Position numbers and translations under genes: made by a program. Below the pieces are notes generated by a model. The model had not been told where the DNA came from. It was given only the letters and a program-made list of their open reading frames with translations, and did not search any database. This document shows positions 11,887-22,310 of a stretch of 64,000 nt of DNA, piece by piece (positions within the stretch are counted from its first letter, which is position 1; every line of letters begins with the position of its first letter). The stretch spans positions 22,779,243-22,843,242 of the forward strand of contig CM035807.1 of the NCBI GenBank assembly GCA_020466095.1, written 5' to 3'. Source of the DNA: Chlorops oryzae (taxonomy: Eukaryota; Arthropoda; Insecta; Diptera; Chloropidae).

Positions 11887-12134
11887 TTATTCCATTTTTT
11901 GTTCGGATGGACCATGATTGTGATTTTGTCGTTTGATAATTAACTCTCCCGATACCGAGCAGGTTATAATGCGCGCCTTACAATGAAAATAACGATTCCG
12001 CGCACAAAGCCAGTACGTTTTACTCCCGTTGCTGTTATTTCGGAAATATGTAAAGCCTCCGAGCATTAGTTTCGGTTTTCCCTTTCTACCTCGCGATATT
12101 ACAATGCCACACTTTTGCTCTGCCATATCGTAAT
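11887..12134 (-). CDS. mod(mdg4): mod(mdg4) V3: FLYWCH 3' exon
   Basis: Acceptor TTCTAATTACAG ends at 12135; junction codon GAT (Asp), then YDMAEQKCGIVISRG. It encodes 81 residues to TAA 11887-11889. The FLYWCH core is RGRKGKPKLMLGGFTYF, then TYWLCARN, Cys in HCKARIIT and NHNH near the end. The zinc ligands are complete. The in-frame ATG is internal and not used as a start in the spliced product. Confidence 0.93.
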
Positions 12135-12330
12135 CTGTAATTAGAAAAAGTTCTAAATATTAGTAAAAGCGAATATATATCTTAATGTAAAATGGTACTT
12201 TTATATATACTTTTGAGACCATATACTTCGCAAAACATTTTGAAAAATACAAGTTGAACTTATAACATGAAAACAGTTTTATTTTACTTTTTGTTCTTCT
12301 TATTTTGCTTGTTCAGCATCTTCAAAAATA

Positions 12331-12599
12331 TTAAAATGGCCAGTGATTATGATTGGAACTTATAATTGTATATTCCCACTGGTGTTCAGGAATATCCTTA
12401 GAACCCTCTGGTCTTCGTGCCACAACTCGAGAATTGCATCTTGTTTTCCGACCATTAGCGCATCTCCAATATACAGCATTTTTTCGCGTCTTATTTCGTT
12501 TGAAGATATAACCATTAGACAAAATCGAAAATGTACCATTTCCTCCGTGTAAAAATTCAATATCACAATTTTTCCGTTTCATCAATAGAGACATGCCAC
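12331..12599 (-). CDS. mod(mdg4): mod(mdg4) V4: FLYWCH 3' exon
   Basis: The acceptor AG at 12601-12600 follows a pure T run; junction codon GGT (Gly), then GMSLLMKRKNCD. It encodes 88 residues, ending NHNHWPF at TAA 12331-12333. FLYWCH core: GNGTFSILSNGYIF, VYWRCANG, Cys in RCNSRVV, then a longer than usual loop (RRPEGSKDIPEHQWEY) before the His pair. The long loop between the second Cys and the His pair is the main departure from neighbours. Confidence 0.93.
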
Positions 12600-12820
12600 C
12601 TAAAAAAAAAAAAAAAAATTGTAATTTAGTTCTTTCAAATGAAAACTATTCGATTTTTAAGCGGTAATGATGGGTATTCAATTGAAAAGTTTTTCGATTC
12701 AAAAATTTTGTACTTTTATTTTACAGTTCGTAAACCTTAACAGAGAGAAAAGTAAGGAAAAAAAAAAAATAAAAACTAACTTTTAAATATGAAAAACATT
12801 CATGGAAAAATTTCTTATCC

Positions 12821-13035
12821 TTAGTGCGTATGTGTCGTGAAACGCAATGTACAATGCGTTTTATCGTCGATTTTTTTTGTTGTAACGCGAGCTTTGCATT
12901 TATGGCTCTTATAGCGTGAACATCGCCAATTGATGCTGTTCTTTAATTTCCGATCAATAACAAAATCGTAACGTCCAAGAACTAACTTCAATTTTCGTTT
13001 TTTCGTTCGACTGAATTCAGCGATTTGTGGTTTAT
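12821..13035 (-). CDS. mod(mdg4): mod(mdg4) V5: FLYWCH 3' exon
   Basis: Acceptor CCTTCTTTCAG ends at 13036; junction codon GAT (Asp), then KPQIAEFSRTKKRKLKL. It encodes 70 residues to TAA 12821-12823. FLYWCH core: TKKRKLKLVLGRYDFV, INWRCSRYK, Cys in KCKARVT and a terminal THTH. The protein stops straight after the His pair, so the isoform has almost no C-terminal tail. Confidence 0.92.
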
Positions 13036-13411
13036 CTGAAAGAAGGAAAAATACCAAATTCTGTTAATGGCTTTGTGATGACAAAAAAAAAATTTAGGTA
13101 TTATTTTAGCATTATAAAATATTTGCGATTCATTGAAAAATTCCGAAAATTGAGAGGTTCATAATTGTTGAATTGTTATATTTATAGTTACAACTAAAAT
13201 TGTTAAACATCTTTAAGTATTACATATTCTATGCGATCAATAGATGACGCTAAGTACTTTATACAGAAGTTTTATACAAGAAAATTACGAAAAACAATAA
13301 ATTTTCGCTTTATTATAAAAACATCATTAAACAATTATGAAAACATTTCAGATGATATTAACTGGAGCTCGCTCGTGTTCTAACTTCTAAGCATATCTCT
13401 TTAAACTCTAA

Positions 13412-13937
13412 GGCCCGTTTGCTGCTATTCCAATTGAAATTTTTGGTTCGGAAAAAACAAAATATTTGTAAGAAAACTTTGATATTTTAAGAGAATATCG
13501 TTAAGCCTGAAATCCACTATAGAGTTTTTTACGTAGAGAAAAGTGTGTAGAGTGTAGAGAATGTACCTTTGTTGTATACATTGAAGACCGTCTCTGCAAT
13601 TCTAAAGCTCTACGTAAGGCTGCCGTCGACATATTTCGAGTAGAGCTGTAGTATGTGCTCCACGACTACATACACAGCCAAAGTAATTTTCTCTAATGTA
13701 GAGTCGTAGAGAAAACATTCTTTTGCAGTTAAAATAGCCATGGAGCACATGGAAGAGCTCTACTCTAAATATGTCGACGGCAGCTCTATATGGAGCTGCA
13801 GAATTGTAGAGACGGTCTTCAGTGTATACAACAAAGGTACATTCTCTACACTCTACACACATTTCTCTACGTAAAAAACTCTATAGTGGATTTCAAGCTT
13901 TAGGGAAAACTTGAATGGGGACAGTAACAAACGGGCA
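13412..13937. mobile_element. foldback MITE with long internal inverted repeats
   Basis: The outer ends are inverted: GCCCGTTTGCTGCTATTCC on the left and GCCCGTTTGTTACTGTCC on the right, read in reverse. A TAA on each side may be the target duplication. Inside lies a much longer inverted pair (about 13503-13660 with 13735-13905) that includes GAAATCCACTATAGAGTTTT, GTAGAGAAT and GTCGACGGCAG. The element could fold into a hairpin with an arm of about 160 bp. It sits between V5 and V6. A 3-bp TAA duplication would suit a PIF/Harbinger-type MITE, but this is tentative. Confidence 0.65.
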
Positions 13938-14340
13938 TAAAAATAACAATTTGAAAATAGAGAACACATCTTATAAATTCTTCGCTTAAAACTTTAGTGT
14001 TAACATCTCCTGTGTCCTGTGTCCTTTCGAATTTTTTCAATTCAAAGACATTTCGAACTAGAGAAGACCATATGAGAATTATATTAATTATAACTGAAGC
14101 GAAAATTGATTAATTTACTTCTGAGGAATTTCAATATTCAATATTTCTAGGACAAATCTCTTTAGTTTTTGTTTTTTGTTGATCATTGAAAATCTTAGTT
14201 TAAAAAGAAAACATTAGTTCACTGTTGATTCTTAAATCAATTCAGCTTTTCGAACGTAAGCTTTACGCGAGGGCTTGATAGCGTTAATTTTATAAATAAA
14301 AATTTAGATGGTAAATTCGTTTTTTTTTTTTTTTGCTGAT

Positions 14341-14621
14341 TCAAGAAGCATCTTCATCGATGCTTGAGAATTTTGATTTTAATTTTCGCATATGCGGTCT
14401 CTCGCCAGTCTCGGTAGCTATATGATTATGAGCAACACGATGCAATATTGTTCTTTCGTTCTCTAAATGAAGTCGGGCATGACAACGGAAAATTGTAGTG
14501 TATTGCGAACATCTCCAATAAACTTTATTGCGAATTTTCTTCTCGCGAACATAATAATAACCATCGTACACTAATTGCAATCTTCCCTTTTGACTTGTAA
14601 CATATTTAATCGTTGTCGATT
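14341..14621 (-). CDS. mod(mdg4): mod(mdg4) V6: FLYWCH 3' exon
   Basis: Acceptor TTTCTTTTTACAG ends at 14622; junction codon GAA (Glu), then STTIKYVTSQKGRLQLVYDG. It encodes 92 residues to TGA 14341-14343. The finger reads VYWRCSQYT, RCHARLH and AHNH. A basic stretch (RPHMRKLKSK) follows the finger. All four ligands are present. The ATG at MQLVYDG lies inside the domain, so the exon is clearly longer than the ATG-initiated ORF. Confidence 0.92.
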
Positions 14622-14922
14622 CTGTAAAAAGAAAACGATATTAATTCAGGGAAGAAACTTTTCGAAAAATATAAATATAATACTGAAACTAAAACATAAT
14701 CTATACACTTAAACTTCTGCTTTATTGCAATACCCATTTTTTTTTTTTTTTTTTAATTAAATTAGTATGCAATTATTAAATCACACTTTGGACCTTATAA
14801 ATTTTATATTACTCTATATGGATATGATGAAAACCTCTTGTTGTTGCTCTTAGACACGATAAATAAACGATATAGAAATTAAATCTTTCACAGCGATTGA
14901 TGATGATTGCTTTTTGATGAAC

Positions 14923-15467
14923 TTATGGTTCTTGTTGTTCCAATTCCTGTTGTTCAAGATCTTGTTCCTCTAATACTTCTTGCTCCAATTCTTGTTCTTC
15001 CAATTCCTGATGCTCTAATTCATGTTGTGTTTGATGCTGCTGTTCTTCAATGAATTCTTCCTGATTGTCATCCTTCAAATTTATCTCGTCAGCAATTTGT
15101 TGTTCCTGTAATGGTTCGATAATTTCGAAATTGACGGAGCCATCAATTTCGACATTCTCGGCTTTTATTGGTCTCACCAACGTTGAATAGCATTGTCTAT
15201 TTGAACCGTATTTATTACGCTTCCGTTCTGCGTGTACATGTTCGCTCTTGTTTATGATAAATTTTGGTGGTGTTTCTTTCAACATAGTTATGCGCGCTGG
15301 ACATTTAATTTTTTTCGTGGCCATTGAACTGCAACGCCATAGTATTTTCTTTTTATTTTCACTCATTATTAAAAATCGAATACCATTCGCCATTATTGCC
15401 GGACGTCCTCGAAGAGATTGCGTAAAGAACACTAACACATCGTCCGGATTTGGCACAACTTCGTTCG
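14923..15467 (-). CDS. mod(mdg4): mod(mdg4) V7: FLYWCH 3' exon with long Q/E tail
   Basis: Acceptor CAGTTGTTTTAG ends at 15468; junction codon GCG (Ala), then NEVVPNPDDVLVFFTQ. It encodes 180 residues to TAA 14923-14925, the longest variable exon seen. FLYWCH core: SLRGRPAIMANGIRF, ILWRCSSMA, KCPARIT, HVH. After the finger comes an acidic segment (PIKAENVEIDG, a possible sumoylation-type site, inferred) and a repetitive EEQELEQ/LEQQELEQ tail. The tail is encoded by degenerate repeats and is probably length-variable. Confidence 0.92.
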
Positions 15468-16218
15468 CTAAAACAACTGCGAGCCATTGGATGGAAAGAA
15501 GGACAGAGAGAGAGAGAGAGAAGAAAAGAAACAGAAAATGTATTTTGATTAGTGAGGAATATGAATTTAAAATATTTACATCTATATTTTTTTTTTATTA
15601 ATAAAGTTTTGAAAGACTCGAGATTGTTTTTTCTCTATCGATTTTTTTATTTCAGTAATATTACACAAAATTAATTTAATTGATGTTTTTTTTTTCTTCG
15701 TATGCATAAAGATTATAGATGACCTCTTGCTCGAATGTCTTGATCAATTTCTAGACACATGGTCCTAGGAGATCAATTACATTTTTATGGATACGCAAAA
15801 GACTTTATAGACTATTCCTAGTCTCAATGAAAATGTTTCAGTTTTAAAAATCTAGAAAAAAAAAACAGGAATTCTTCCAATAACCACATCGAATATGTTT
15901 TCGATCAATATGTTTTCTGTATTTTTTTATTACCAGCATTTCGAACCGGAAAAGGAATACCTTTTGGAATGCGGGATTTTCATGTGTGAAGACGAAGTTT
16001 TCTTTATTCGGCGTCAGGCTTTGACCTCAGCACGAACAATGGAAACTCCTCTCAACACGCAATGTTCTTATATTTAATTTCTTTGAAGTCTTGTCTCAAT
16101 TTTTTGACAATTTCTTTGATTTTGACTATTTTGAATGCATTTTTTTTTTTTTTTTTTTTTTTTTTTTGTAAGATTAATATCGTTTGCTGACGATGAGCTG
16201 GTCTGATTCGCGGCTTTA
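15468..16218. other. intergenic/intronic, one possible decayed exon
   Basis: Contains an AG repeat near 15505-15525 and T runs at 16140-16167. On the + strand, a good acceptor (TTTTTTATTACCAG ending 15932) leads into sequence that in phase 1 reads FRTGKGIPFGMRDFHV then stop. This faintly resembles the start of a FLYWCH module but lacks the Cys and His ligands. I regard it as non-functional if related at all. Confidence 0.3.
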
Positions 16219-16529
16219 TTACTTCTTTTTAGCAAGTGTCGTTGTTATCTGTCTCTTGCCCGATTTGACGTGACAATGCTTGTGAATTTGACGGAAGTCG
16301 CTTATATCGAATTTGTTCATGCATATAAGCACCGGACAACGAATTTGTCGATAGTACCACTGACAACGCCAGAAAAGATTCGTTCGATTTTCATTGTTCC
16401 GAAAGTATTTTAGTCCATCAAGCCAAAGTAATTTGCCGCCACGTTTCGATGTTGAGAATTGTATCTTCGGCTGTGTGCCAGCGTATTGCCCACGTCCCTT
16501 ATTTCGACGCGACGTCGATAGTTGTTGGC
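16219..16529 (-). CDS. mod(mdg4): mod(mdg4) V8: FLYWCH 3' exon
   Basis: Acceptor CTTCTCAATTTCAG ends at 16530; junction codon GGC (Gly), then QQLSTSRRNKGRGQ. It encodes 102 residues to TAA 16219-16221. FLYWCH core: FSTSKRGGKLLWLDGLKYF, LFWRCQWYY, RCPVLIC and HKHCH. It has no early ATG, so ATG-based ORF finding misses it. The N-terminal linker is Arg/Gly-rich and basic, and the C-terminus (TTTLAKKK) is also basic. The extra His and Cys around the ligand pair make the exact ligand choice uncertain. Confidence 0.9.
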
Positions 16530-16862
16530 CTGAAATTGAGAAGAAAACAGAAATTGATTAGTAGTGATTATTGGGAATTATAGACCATGCTTGAATTTTA
16601 AAATGCCATTCACCATTTAACCGCACTGTTCATTGGAAAATTAATATTTATTTCACAATTATTTTTCGAGCTTAAATTAACATTTTGACTAGCATTTACA
16701 AAAATATACTTTACAGTTTGAAGTGATCCTTAATAATCTCATGATCGATGAAACTCCAAACCAGAAATAGTGCCATCTTCGAAGGAAATACTTAAAATGC
16801 CATCATTCTATCCTGCGATGTGTAATACATTCTCCCAGATATAGAATACTTTAGCCAGCACA

Positions 16863-17140
16863 TCAACTTGCAAAAAATCGATAGCTGCGTGCATTGAGGA
16901 ATTTTTTTTTTGGAAAAACAATTGCCACAGAGCTTGGTAGTCTATCGAGATATCTCAGAGACGTTCGCGTTGTAGAGCTCCAGTGTATTCTTTTAGTAGC
17001 AAATCGTTTTCTAACTAGAATAACTATGGACTTCCCATTTAGTTTTTTTAATATCAAATTTATACTTGGAGCAGTCAACAAATTTTTCATTGGTCGCATA
17101 CATTTCGCTCGTTTCAGTTATTTCCTTCATTTATTTTCTT
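16863..17140 (-). pseudogene. possible decayed FLYWCH exon
   Basis: The - strand frame reads INLILKKLNGKSIVILV, then KRF, then IHWSSTTR. It follows the FLYWCH order (NGK...LLV, aromatic, W-x-C), but the first Cys is replaced by Ser and no CxAR or His pair follows. No strong acceptor in phase 1 is visible; AG near 17141 would run into a stop. The resemblance is suggestive only, compatible with a dead duplicate between V8 and V9. Confidence 0.25.
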
Positions 17141-18162
17141 AGTTGTGAGAATGAAAGCAGTTTTCCTTAATGCCTCATTTAATAAATCTTGATGATGTCG
17201 TTGGTCCATTTCTATCTTGATTTCTATTCAGTTATGTACGCTTTAGGACAACATCGCCTCGGCAGTCTATGTTTTTTTTTTAACCGAAACATTGCACTGC
17301 TGAAATTTTCAGAATAGTTTTTTTTTTTTTTTAACAATTTGAGTGTTAGTAATATTTGGCCATTCCAATCAAAATTTGCACGCAGTCTATTGAGAAGATC
17401 CTCGTCCCGAATATTATCATATATTTCATCCATATCATCGAAATACTATGTATAAGAGTATTCTATGTTTAGTAGATCAAAACTCTGTACATCGTCTGAA
17501 TCTGAGTGAAGAAAAGCATCCTCATTTAAAGGACATTGATTCACTTGATCTCTGTGTAGTAGATGCTTCGTTACGCTTCTAAAAAATTCGAAATTTCTTT
17601 GATATCCTCTGCAGTAGTGGAAAACCATCAGATCTCGACATACCGATACCAGGCACTTTTTCGTAACTCTGCAGGATCAGAGAGAGAATTAAAGTTAAAG
17701 AAACAATGTGCTTTTTTATAACTTAATAATCAAAACCAACTTTTTAATCAAAACTAAAAAAAAAAAAAGTAGTACAGTTTTTGAATCAGATGGAAATTTT
17801 GCTAGACGTATTTGCAGAATTATGACTGAATTGCTTTGAGCTTCAGGAAGATGGATTCTTGGGCTTCTGGAGCCAAAATGAAAGAATATGCGTGTCAGTT
17901 TAAATTTTGAAAAACTTTTGGTTTAAAATTTTAATGATAAAATTCTACAATTTCAGTGTTCTCAGTGTTGCAATGGGTGCATTCAACTGTGGTGCATCTG
18001 TTGAGTGAAATTCGGCTAAAAGGTGCGCCCCAGCTGAGCATTCACAGCATGTTGACTGCACAACAGTTGAGTCTGCTGAATGCACCCAATGCTAAATTAA
18101 AGTTTAAAGAATTTTCGAATAAATGCCAAAAATATTCATCCAAATGTAAATTGAAAATAATT
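17141..18162. other. no supported gene; small inverted repeat at 17970-18095
   Basis: Two short consecutive - strand frames (17628-17446 and 17433-17224) encode acidic peptides, but show no conserved motif or proper splice sites. At 17970-18095 the words GGGTGCATTCAAC and GAATGCACCCAAT form an inverted pair around other mirrored words (GTTGAGT/ACTCAAC), so this 125-bp piece can fold back and may be a tiny MITE. Confidence 0.35.
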
Positions 18163-18308
18163 TTTAGGGCCGTTTTCTTATCTTTTTTTTTTATCTGTAA
18201 GTTAAATTATCCTGATGATAATTTCATACAAATTTGATTAATAAGTCAAAGAAATTGGAATTTAACTGGCAGATAAAGTTTAAAATTGGGATTAGAAAAC
18301 GGCCCTTA
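18163..18308. mobile_element. short MITE with AGGGCCGTTTTCT ends
   Basis: AGGGCCGTTTTCTTAT at about 18165 and ATTAGAAAACGGCCCTTAA at about 18291-18309 are inverted repeats bounding roughly 145 bp that contain a further small palindrome (ATTATCCTGATGATAAT). No coding capacity. It sits directly beside the TTAA element that starts at 18339. Confidence 0.5.
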
Positions 18309-18338
18309 AAATATGAAATAATAGGGGTCTTCCCTTAA

Positions 18339-19068
18339 GGGCATGGTATGGTTTTAAAAAATTTTTGGGTTGTTTTTTTTTTTTTTTTTTTTTCTGAATG
18401 TACAACATTTCAAGAGTATTGTGTAAAAATTCCAAGTAAATCGTACTAAAACTAAAGGAGATACAGCGATTCAAGTGAGTGGACCTTAGTGTAAAAAGTG
18501 TAGAAAAAAAAATTTCAAATCGATTTTGTGGAAAACGACTTTTTTGAAGTCCGTGAACACGATGCTGCAAAATCTACTTGACCGATCGTTTTAAAATTTT
18601 TTTCAATTATTATACACATAAATCAACAGGTATCGCCGTGGCCCTTTTTTTTTTTTTTTTTTTTCCTATTTTAAAATAATAAAGTAACCTCAATTTTTAA
18701 GCGAAAATCGCGTTTTTGACTTCAAAACGCTACCAAAAAAAAAAAAAAAAAATTATTAAAAAAAATAGGGCCACGGCGATACCTCGGGATACAAATTACC
18801 TTTTAAAAACATGTTTCCTTTTTTTTTTCAGATGAACCGCTAACCTCTAATCATGTTCACGGCAAACCAACTTTTTTTCGAGGAGCCTCCGGAGAATCGA
18901 TACCACGTATTTATCTATCGATAATTTCAATTTTTTTTTTTTCCCAAATACACTTAATAAGCATAACTACAACATGTATATGAAGAAAATAAACCAACAT
19001 TATTCATGTCTCCAAAAAAAAATCATGAAAACATGCCTTTTTTTCGGGTTTAAAACCATACCATGCCC
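18339..19068. mobile_element. TTAA-flanked MITE (piggyBac-type) with nested palindrome
   Basis: Flanked by TTAA at 18335-18338 and 19069-19072. The 20-bp terminal inverted repeats are perfect: GGGCATGGTATGGTTTTAAA on the left and its complement on the right. An internal inverted pair, GGTATCGCCGTGGCCC (about 18630) with GGGCCACGGCGATACC (about 18768), surrounds T- and A-runs. Length is about 730 bp with no transposase ORF. It lies between V8 and V9. Confidence 0.8.
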
Positions 19069-19307
19069 TTAAACGTGTATTTGCCTCGAAAACTTCGAAA
19101 AATCGTAAATCAAGAAGGCTTAGAAATTAATGAACGAAATTTTGTATGAAAAATTTTACACTTTTACGATTTTTCAATCTTTTCACTTTTATGGGAATAC
19201 CTTAAATGTTTTAATTCTAAGCTTCTTTTACGTAAGAGTTATAAAATATATGAAAAACATAGAATTAAAAAATACCTGCGCAATCATTTATTTCCGCATG
19301 GATCGCC

Positions 19308-19663
19308 TTAAGACTTTCGTTCAGTTTTTTCAGTCTTCACTGATCTTTGCAGCAGACTATTCGGACATCCTTTTATTTTGAATTTCACTAAATCCGGTCT
19401 GGCATTTTCATCTGTTGTCTTTGGTATAAGAAATGGTTTAATCGCAATATCATTGCTCCGAGTGTGTCTGTGTTGATGGCAAAGTCTTAAATTAAGTGTC
19501 TCCTCTTCGTAAATCGCAATCGCAGGACATTTCTCTTTGTAGTAATTACTGCACTTCCAATATTGACGAGTACCACGTTTTTTATTTCGAAAGAAACGAA
19601 AACCATTAATAACCAATAATTTCCCTCCATTTTTCTTCGAATCGATGAAATTGATTTGAAACC
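19308..19663 (-). CDS. mod(mdg4): mod(mdg4) V9: FLYWCH 3' exon
   Basis: Acceptor CTAATATTTCACAG ends at 19664; junction codon GGG (Gly), then FQINFIDSKKNGGKLLVINGF. It encodes 117 residues to TAA 19308-19310. Finger: QYWKCSNYYK, KCPAIAI, HQHRH. A basic tail carries the motif VKFKIKG and ends RSVKTEKTERKS. The zinc ligands are complete, with a choice among three His residues. Linker and tail are unique to this isoform. Confidence 0.92.
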
Positions 19664-19927
19664 CTGTGAAATATTAGACGTAATAAGAAGAAGAAAAAAA
19701 CGTTTTGGTTAATACACATTGGGATCTACGTTCAGGCCTCAAATAAAATTAAAGCATAACTTTCCCTTGGAAAAAACAAATTCCAATCCACTATGCATTT
19801 TTACAATTTAATGCTAGCTACATTTATTCAATAAATTAGAAATATTTAACTATTATTATAAGGGAAGGATTACACTATTTTGTACATTTTCGGAGTTTTT
19901 TTTTTTTTTTTCTCTGGCTATTCATTA

Positions 19928-20313
19928 TCACTCATAAGCAAAAACAAGCGTATGATTATGTGCACCTTTAAGTGTACAGCTTGTTGGTTTGTCGCTATTA
20001 GTTATGGCACGTGCTTTGCAATGCGAATGCCATTTTGTACACTTCCAGTAGGTGTTTTGACCATGTGTGTTGTTTTTGATAAAACGATGACCTTCGATAG
20101 CCAGAAGACGGTTTCCACGAGAAGTTGTCTCATATCTAACTTCGCCCCAATTGTCATCCGTACGATTATCGAGAAACTTCGGCATACATTTCGATAGTCC
20201 ACATTTCACATTCAAGTGATCCTCCATTGAAGATTCGAGATAGTGTTCCATAACAGATGGTTCCGGTATTTCCTTATTAGTAATGACACTGAATTGATAT
20301 GCACGAATTGTAT
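19928..20313 (-). CDS. mod(mdg4): mod(mdg4) V10: FLYWCH 3' exon
   Basis: Acceptor GCAATTATCTTTTAG ends at 20314; junction codon GAT (Asp), then TIRAYQFSVITNKEIPEPS. It encodes 127 residues to TGA 19928-19930. The N-terminal linker is long (about 60 residues) before the finger core TTSRGNRLLAIEGHRFI, TYWKCTKWH, HCKARAIT, HNH. The long linker contains MEHYLESSMEDHLN and two Cys. The ligands are complete. An alternating AT/GT microsatellite lies upstream at 20376-20408. Confidence 0.92.
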
Positions 20314-20489
20314 CTAAAAGATAATTGCAAGAGAGGACGTAGCGCAAGGAAATAAGAATATTAATGAAGGAATTCGATATATATATATATATATGTGTGT
20401 ATATATAATAAAAATGACTTTCATCATACATATTCAATAGGAAGTGTTTGAAATGAATGATTTTGAAAATTTAAAACGCATTTTCGTTT

Positions 20490-20684
20490 TTATGTCTCGG
20501 ATTTATATAGCACTTTATTCAAATTTTTTCGCTCCTTATGCGTTAGGCCAGGAGAGACTATAATACTTTTCTCGCGAAACACATTTTTTCGTTCATGATT
20601 ATGTTCAAAAGTACGCTGAAGAATCCTTTCAACACCATTCCCGTCAACTGCAGTCACAATACGTGCCCGGCAGACAGTATTATC
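20490..20684 (-). CDS. mod(mdg4): mod(mdg4) V11, second exon: C-terminal half of split FLYWCH
   Basis: Acceptor GTCTCATTTTCAG ends at 20685, phase 0. It encodes 64 residues to TAA 20490-20492. The first residues, DNTVCRARIVTAVDG, supply the second Cys, and EHNH supplies the His pair. The first half (W-x-C) comes from the exon at 21461-21576. Alone, in the phase used by the other variable units, this exon would hit a stop at once, which supports its use only after its partner. The C-terminal tail is basic and short. Confidence 0.88.
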   Translation of the reverse strand, partial: DNTVCRARIVTAVDGNGVERILQRTFEHNHERKNVFREKSIIVSPGLTHKERKNLNKVLYKSET

Positions 20685-21460
20685 CTGAAAATGAGACTTA
20701 AATCATTATTACGAAATTGTTATCGTAATTTGATTGGACTTAATGTTTTAGGAGCCTATAACCTGATGTGTCTTCGGGAACTCATTGAGGCCTTTTACAC
20801 CAATCAACTATTGACCGTCAATTCTCATTTTTATTCGCTTTTATAGTTGCATCCGTGTTTCCGAAAGAGAGCACAAAAGTATCTATCGTGTACGTGCAAC
20901 CAAAAAACGTTAATCTTTCTTTAACTTCCGGCACTTTGGTCGACCAAAAAGTGAGAATTGACTAGTGTAAAAGGCCTCATTGGAATGAAGAAAAAGAAGG
21001 TTAAGAATATTACACTATTTCCATAGTGTGTCTGTATATGGAATTCTTTGCATTGGTCCTTTAAGCTTTTGCGCTGTAATTTTTATTGTCAGCTTTGAAA
21101 GGCAATTAGTACCAAAGAACTTCTTCAAGATAAATTTAGCATCGTCGGTTAAATTATTTGGCCTTGTCTTTTGATGAAATGCATTGAGAAACGTGCATGC
21201 TCTAGAAATCGAATCCGAATAAAAAAAAGTTCGAAATCAATAAGATTTCAATGGAAATCGAATTTTTTTTATGGGGATTCGATTTCTAGAGCATGCCTGT
21301 ATATTGCTATAAATCTTCACAATGATTTTAATTTCTTCTTGTAGATTAATGTCAAAGAAACCTCTAGTTTATTCTAATGTAAGATATAAAATCTTTAGCG
21401 CAAAGATATGCTACGTTTTAATACATTGGAAGAGAAAAGTGGGTTTGTCTCTAAACTTAC

Positions 21461-21576
21461 CTTTTTCGCGCATATCCAGTAAGTACGTTTGCTTGATTGA
21501 CGATTTTTGACAAATTTGTCACCATGATGTAACAGCACGGTACGACCTCTTTGTCCTTTTCCAAAAACAGCAATTT
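21461..21576 (-). CDS. mod(mdg4): mod(mdg4) V11, first exon: N-terminal half of split FLYWCH
   Basis: Acceptor TTAATATTTTCCATAG ends at 21577; junction codon GAA (Glu), then IAVFGKGQRGRTVLLHHG. It ends TYWICAKK at a consensus donor (AAG|GTAAGT, intron from 21460), phase 0. The 38 residues cover the first half of a FLYWCH domain only. The intron of about 0.78 kb splits the zinc finger between its two Cys residues, exactly as in V12. The two units are probably a tandem duplication. Confidence 0.88.
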
Positions 21577-21764
21577 CTATGGAAAATATTAAAATTTCAG
21601 ATATTAGTAAGAAAGGAAAAAAATAAATTAAAATCACTGAAAATTTAAATGTGATCGAAAATGTAGGTATCAAAAACAATTCCAGGCGTTGAATTTATCA
21701 AACGAATTTATTGACCACATTAATAGAATTGGGCTAACCGTATTAATCTTTAAAACACTTTTTC

Positions 21765-22097
21765 TTATACGTCATTTAAAGTACCCAAATCCGTGCTCGA
21801 TGGAAAATCGAGTAAAACTTTTATGTGCTGTTGCATTTTTCGGCTATTTGGTAAACTAAAACAAGGCGCTTCATCAATATTTTCGCTTTGTTCCATTTTA
21901 ATCTTTTGCCTTTTCAACGATTTTCTTTGTTTAGTAGTTCGTCTCTTATTGGCATCTGAGGACTCTAATGTTGCATCAGCATTACGTTTCTTGCGTGGAA
22001 CACTTTGCGCGTGATTATGTTTATATGATTCGAGAACGATTTTTTCAACTCCATCGACAACGTCAGTTACAACTCTTGCATTACATTTTGTGCTTCC
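21765..22097 (-). CDS. mod(mdg4): mod(mdg4) V12, second exon: C-terminal half of split FLYWCH
   Basis: Acceptor ...CCATATTTGCAG ends at 22098, phase 0, just downstream of a (CT)n microsatellite on the transcript strand (22109-22135 as GA on +), which probably serves as extended polypyrimidine tract. It encodes 110 residues to TAA 21765-21767: GSTKCNARVVTD, then YKHNH, then a long basic tail (RKKRNAD, NKRRTTKQRKSLKRQKIK) that looks like a nuclear localisation signal, then an acidic part. It completes the finger begun at 23272-23426. Confidence 0.88.
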   Translation of the reverse strand, partial: GSTKCNARVVTDVVDGVEKIVLESYKHNHAQSVPRKKRNADATLESSDANKRRTTKQRKSLKRQKIKMEQSENIDEAPCFSLPNSRKMQQHIKVLLDFPSSTDLGTLNDV

Positions 22098-22104
22098 CTG
22101 CAAA

Positions 22105-22108
<4 letters not shown>

Positions 22109-22135
<27 letters not shown>
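22109..22135. repeat. GA/CT microsatellite at a 3' splice site
   Basis: A (GA)n tract on the + strand, i.e. (CT)n in the mod(mdg4) transcript, located 11-37 bases before the acceptor of the V12 second exon. Its position suggests that it works as polypyrimidine tract. Length variation could change V12 splicing efficiency (inference). Confidence 0.6.
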
Positions 22136-22310
22136 GATAAAAATGTATAGATTAAAATAAAGGCTCTGCAAATTTAATGCAAACATTCTAAAATTTTGGA
22201 ATTACAATTAAATGGATATATAGAATAATTTAATTTTAAAAGACATTTGCTTTCTTCTTCTTTTCCAAAGAAATTATTGTTTTTCCAATAATATGGAAGG
22301 AGAAAAAAAA

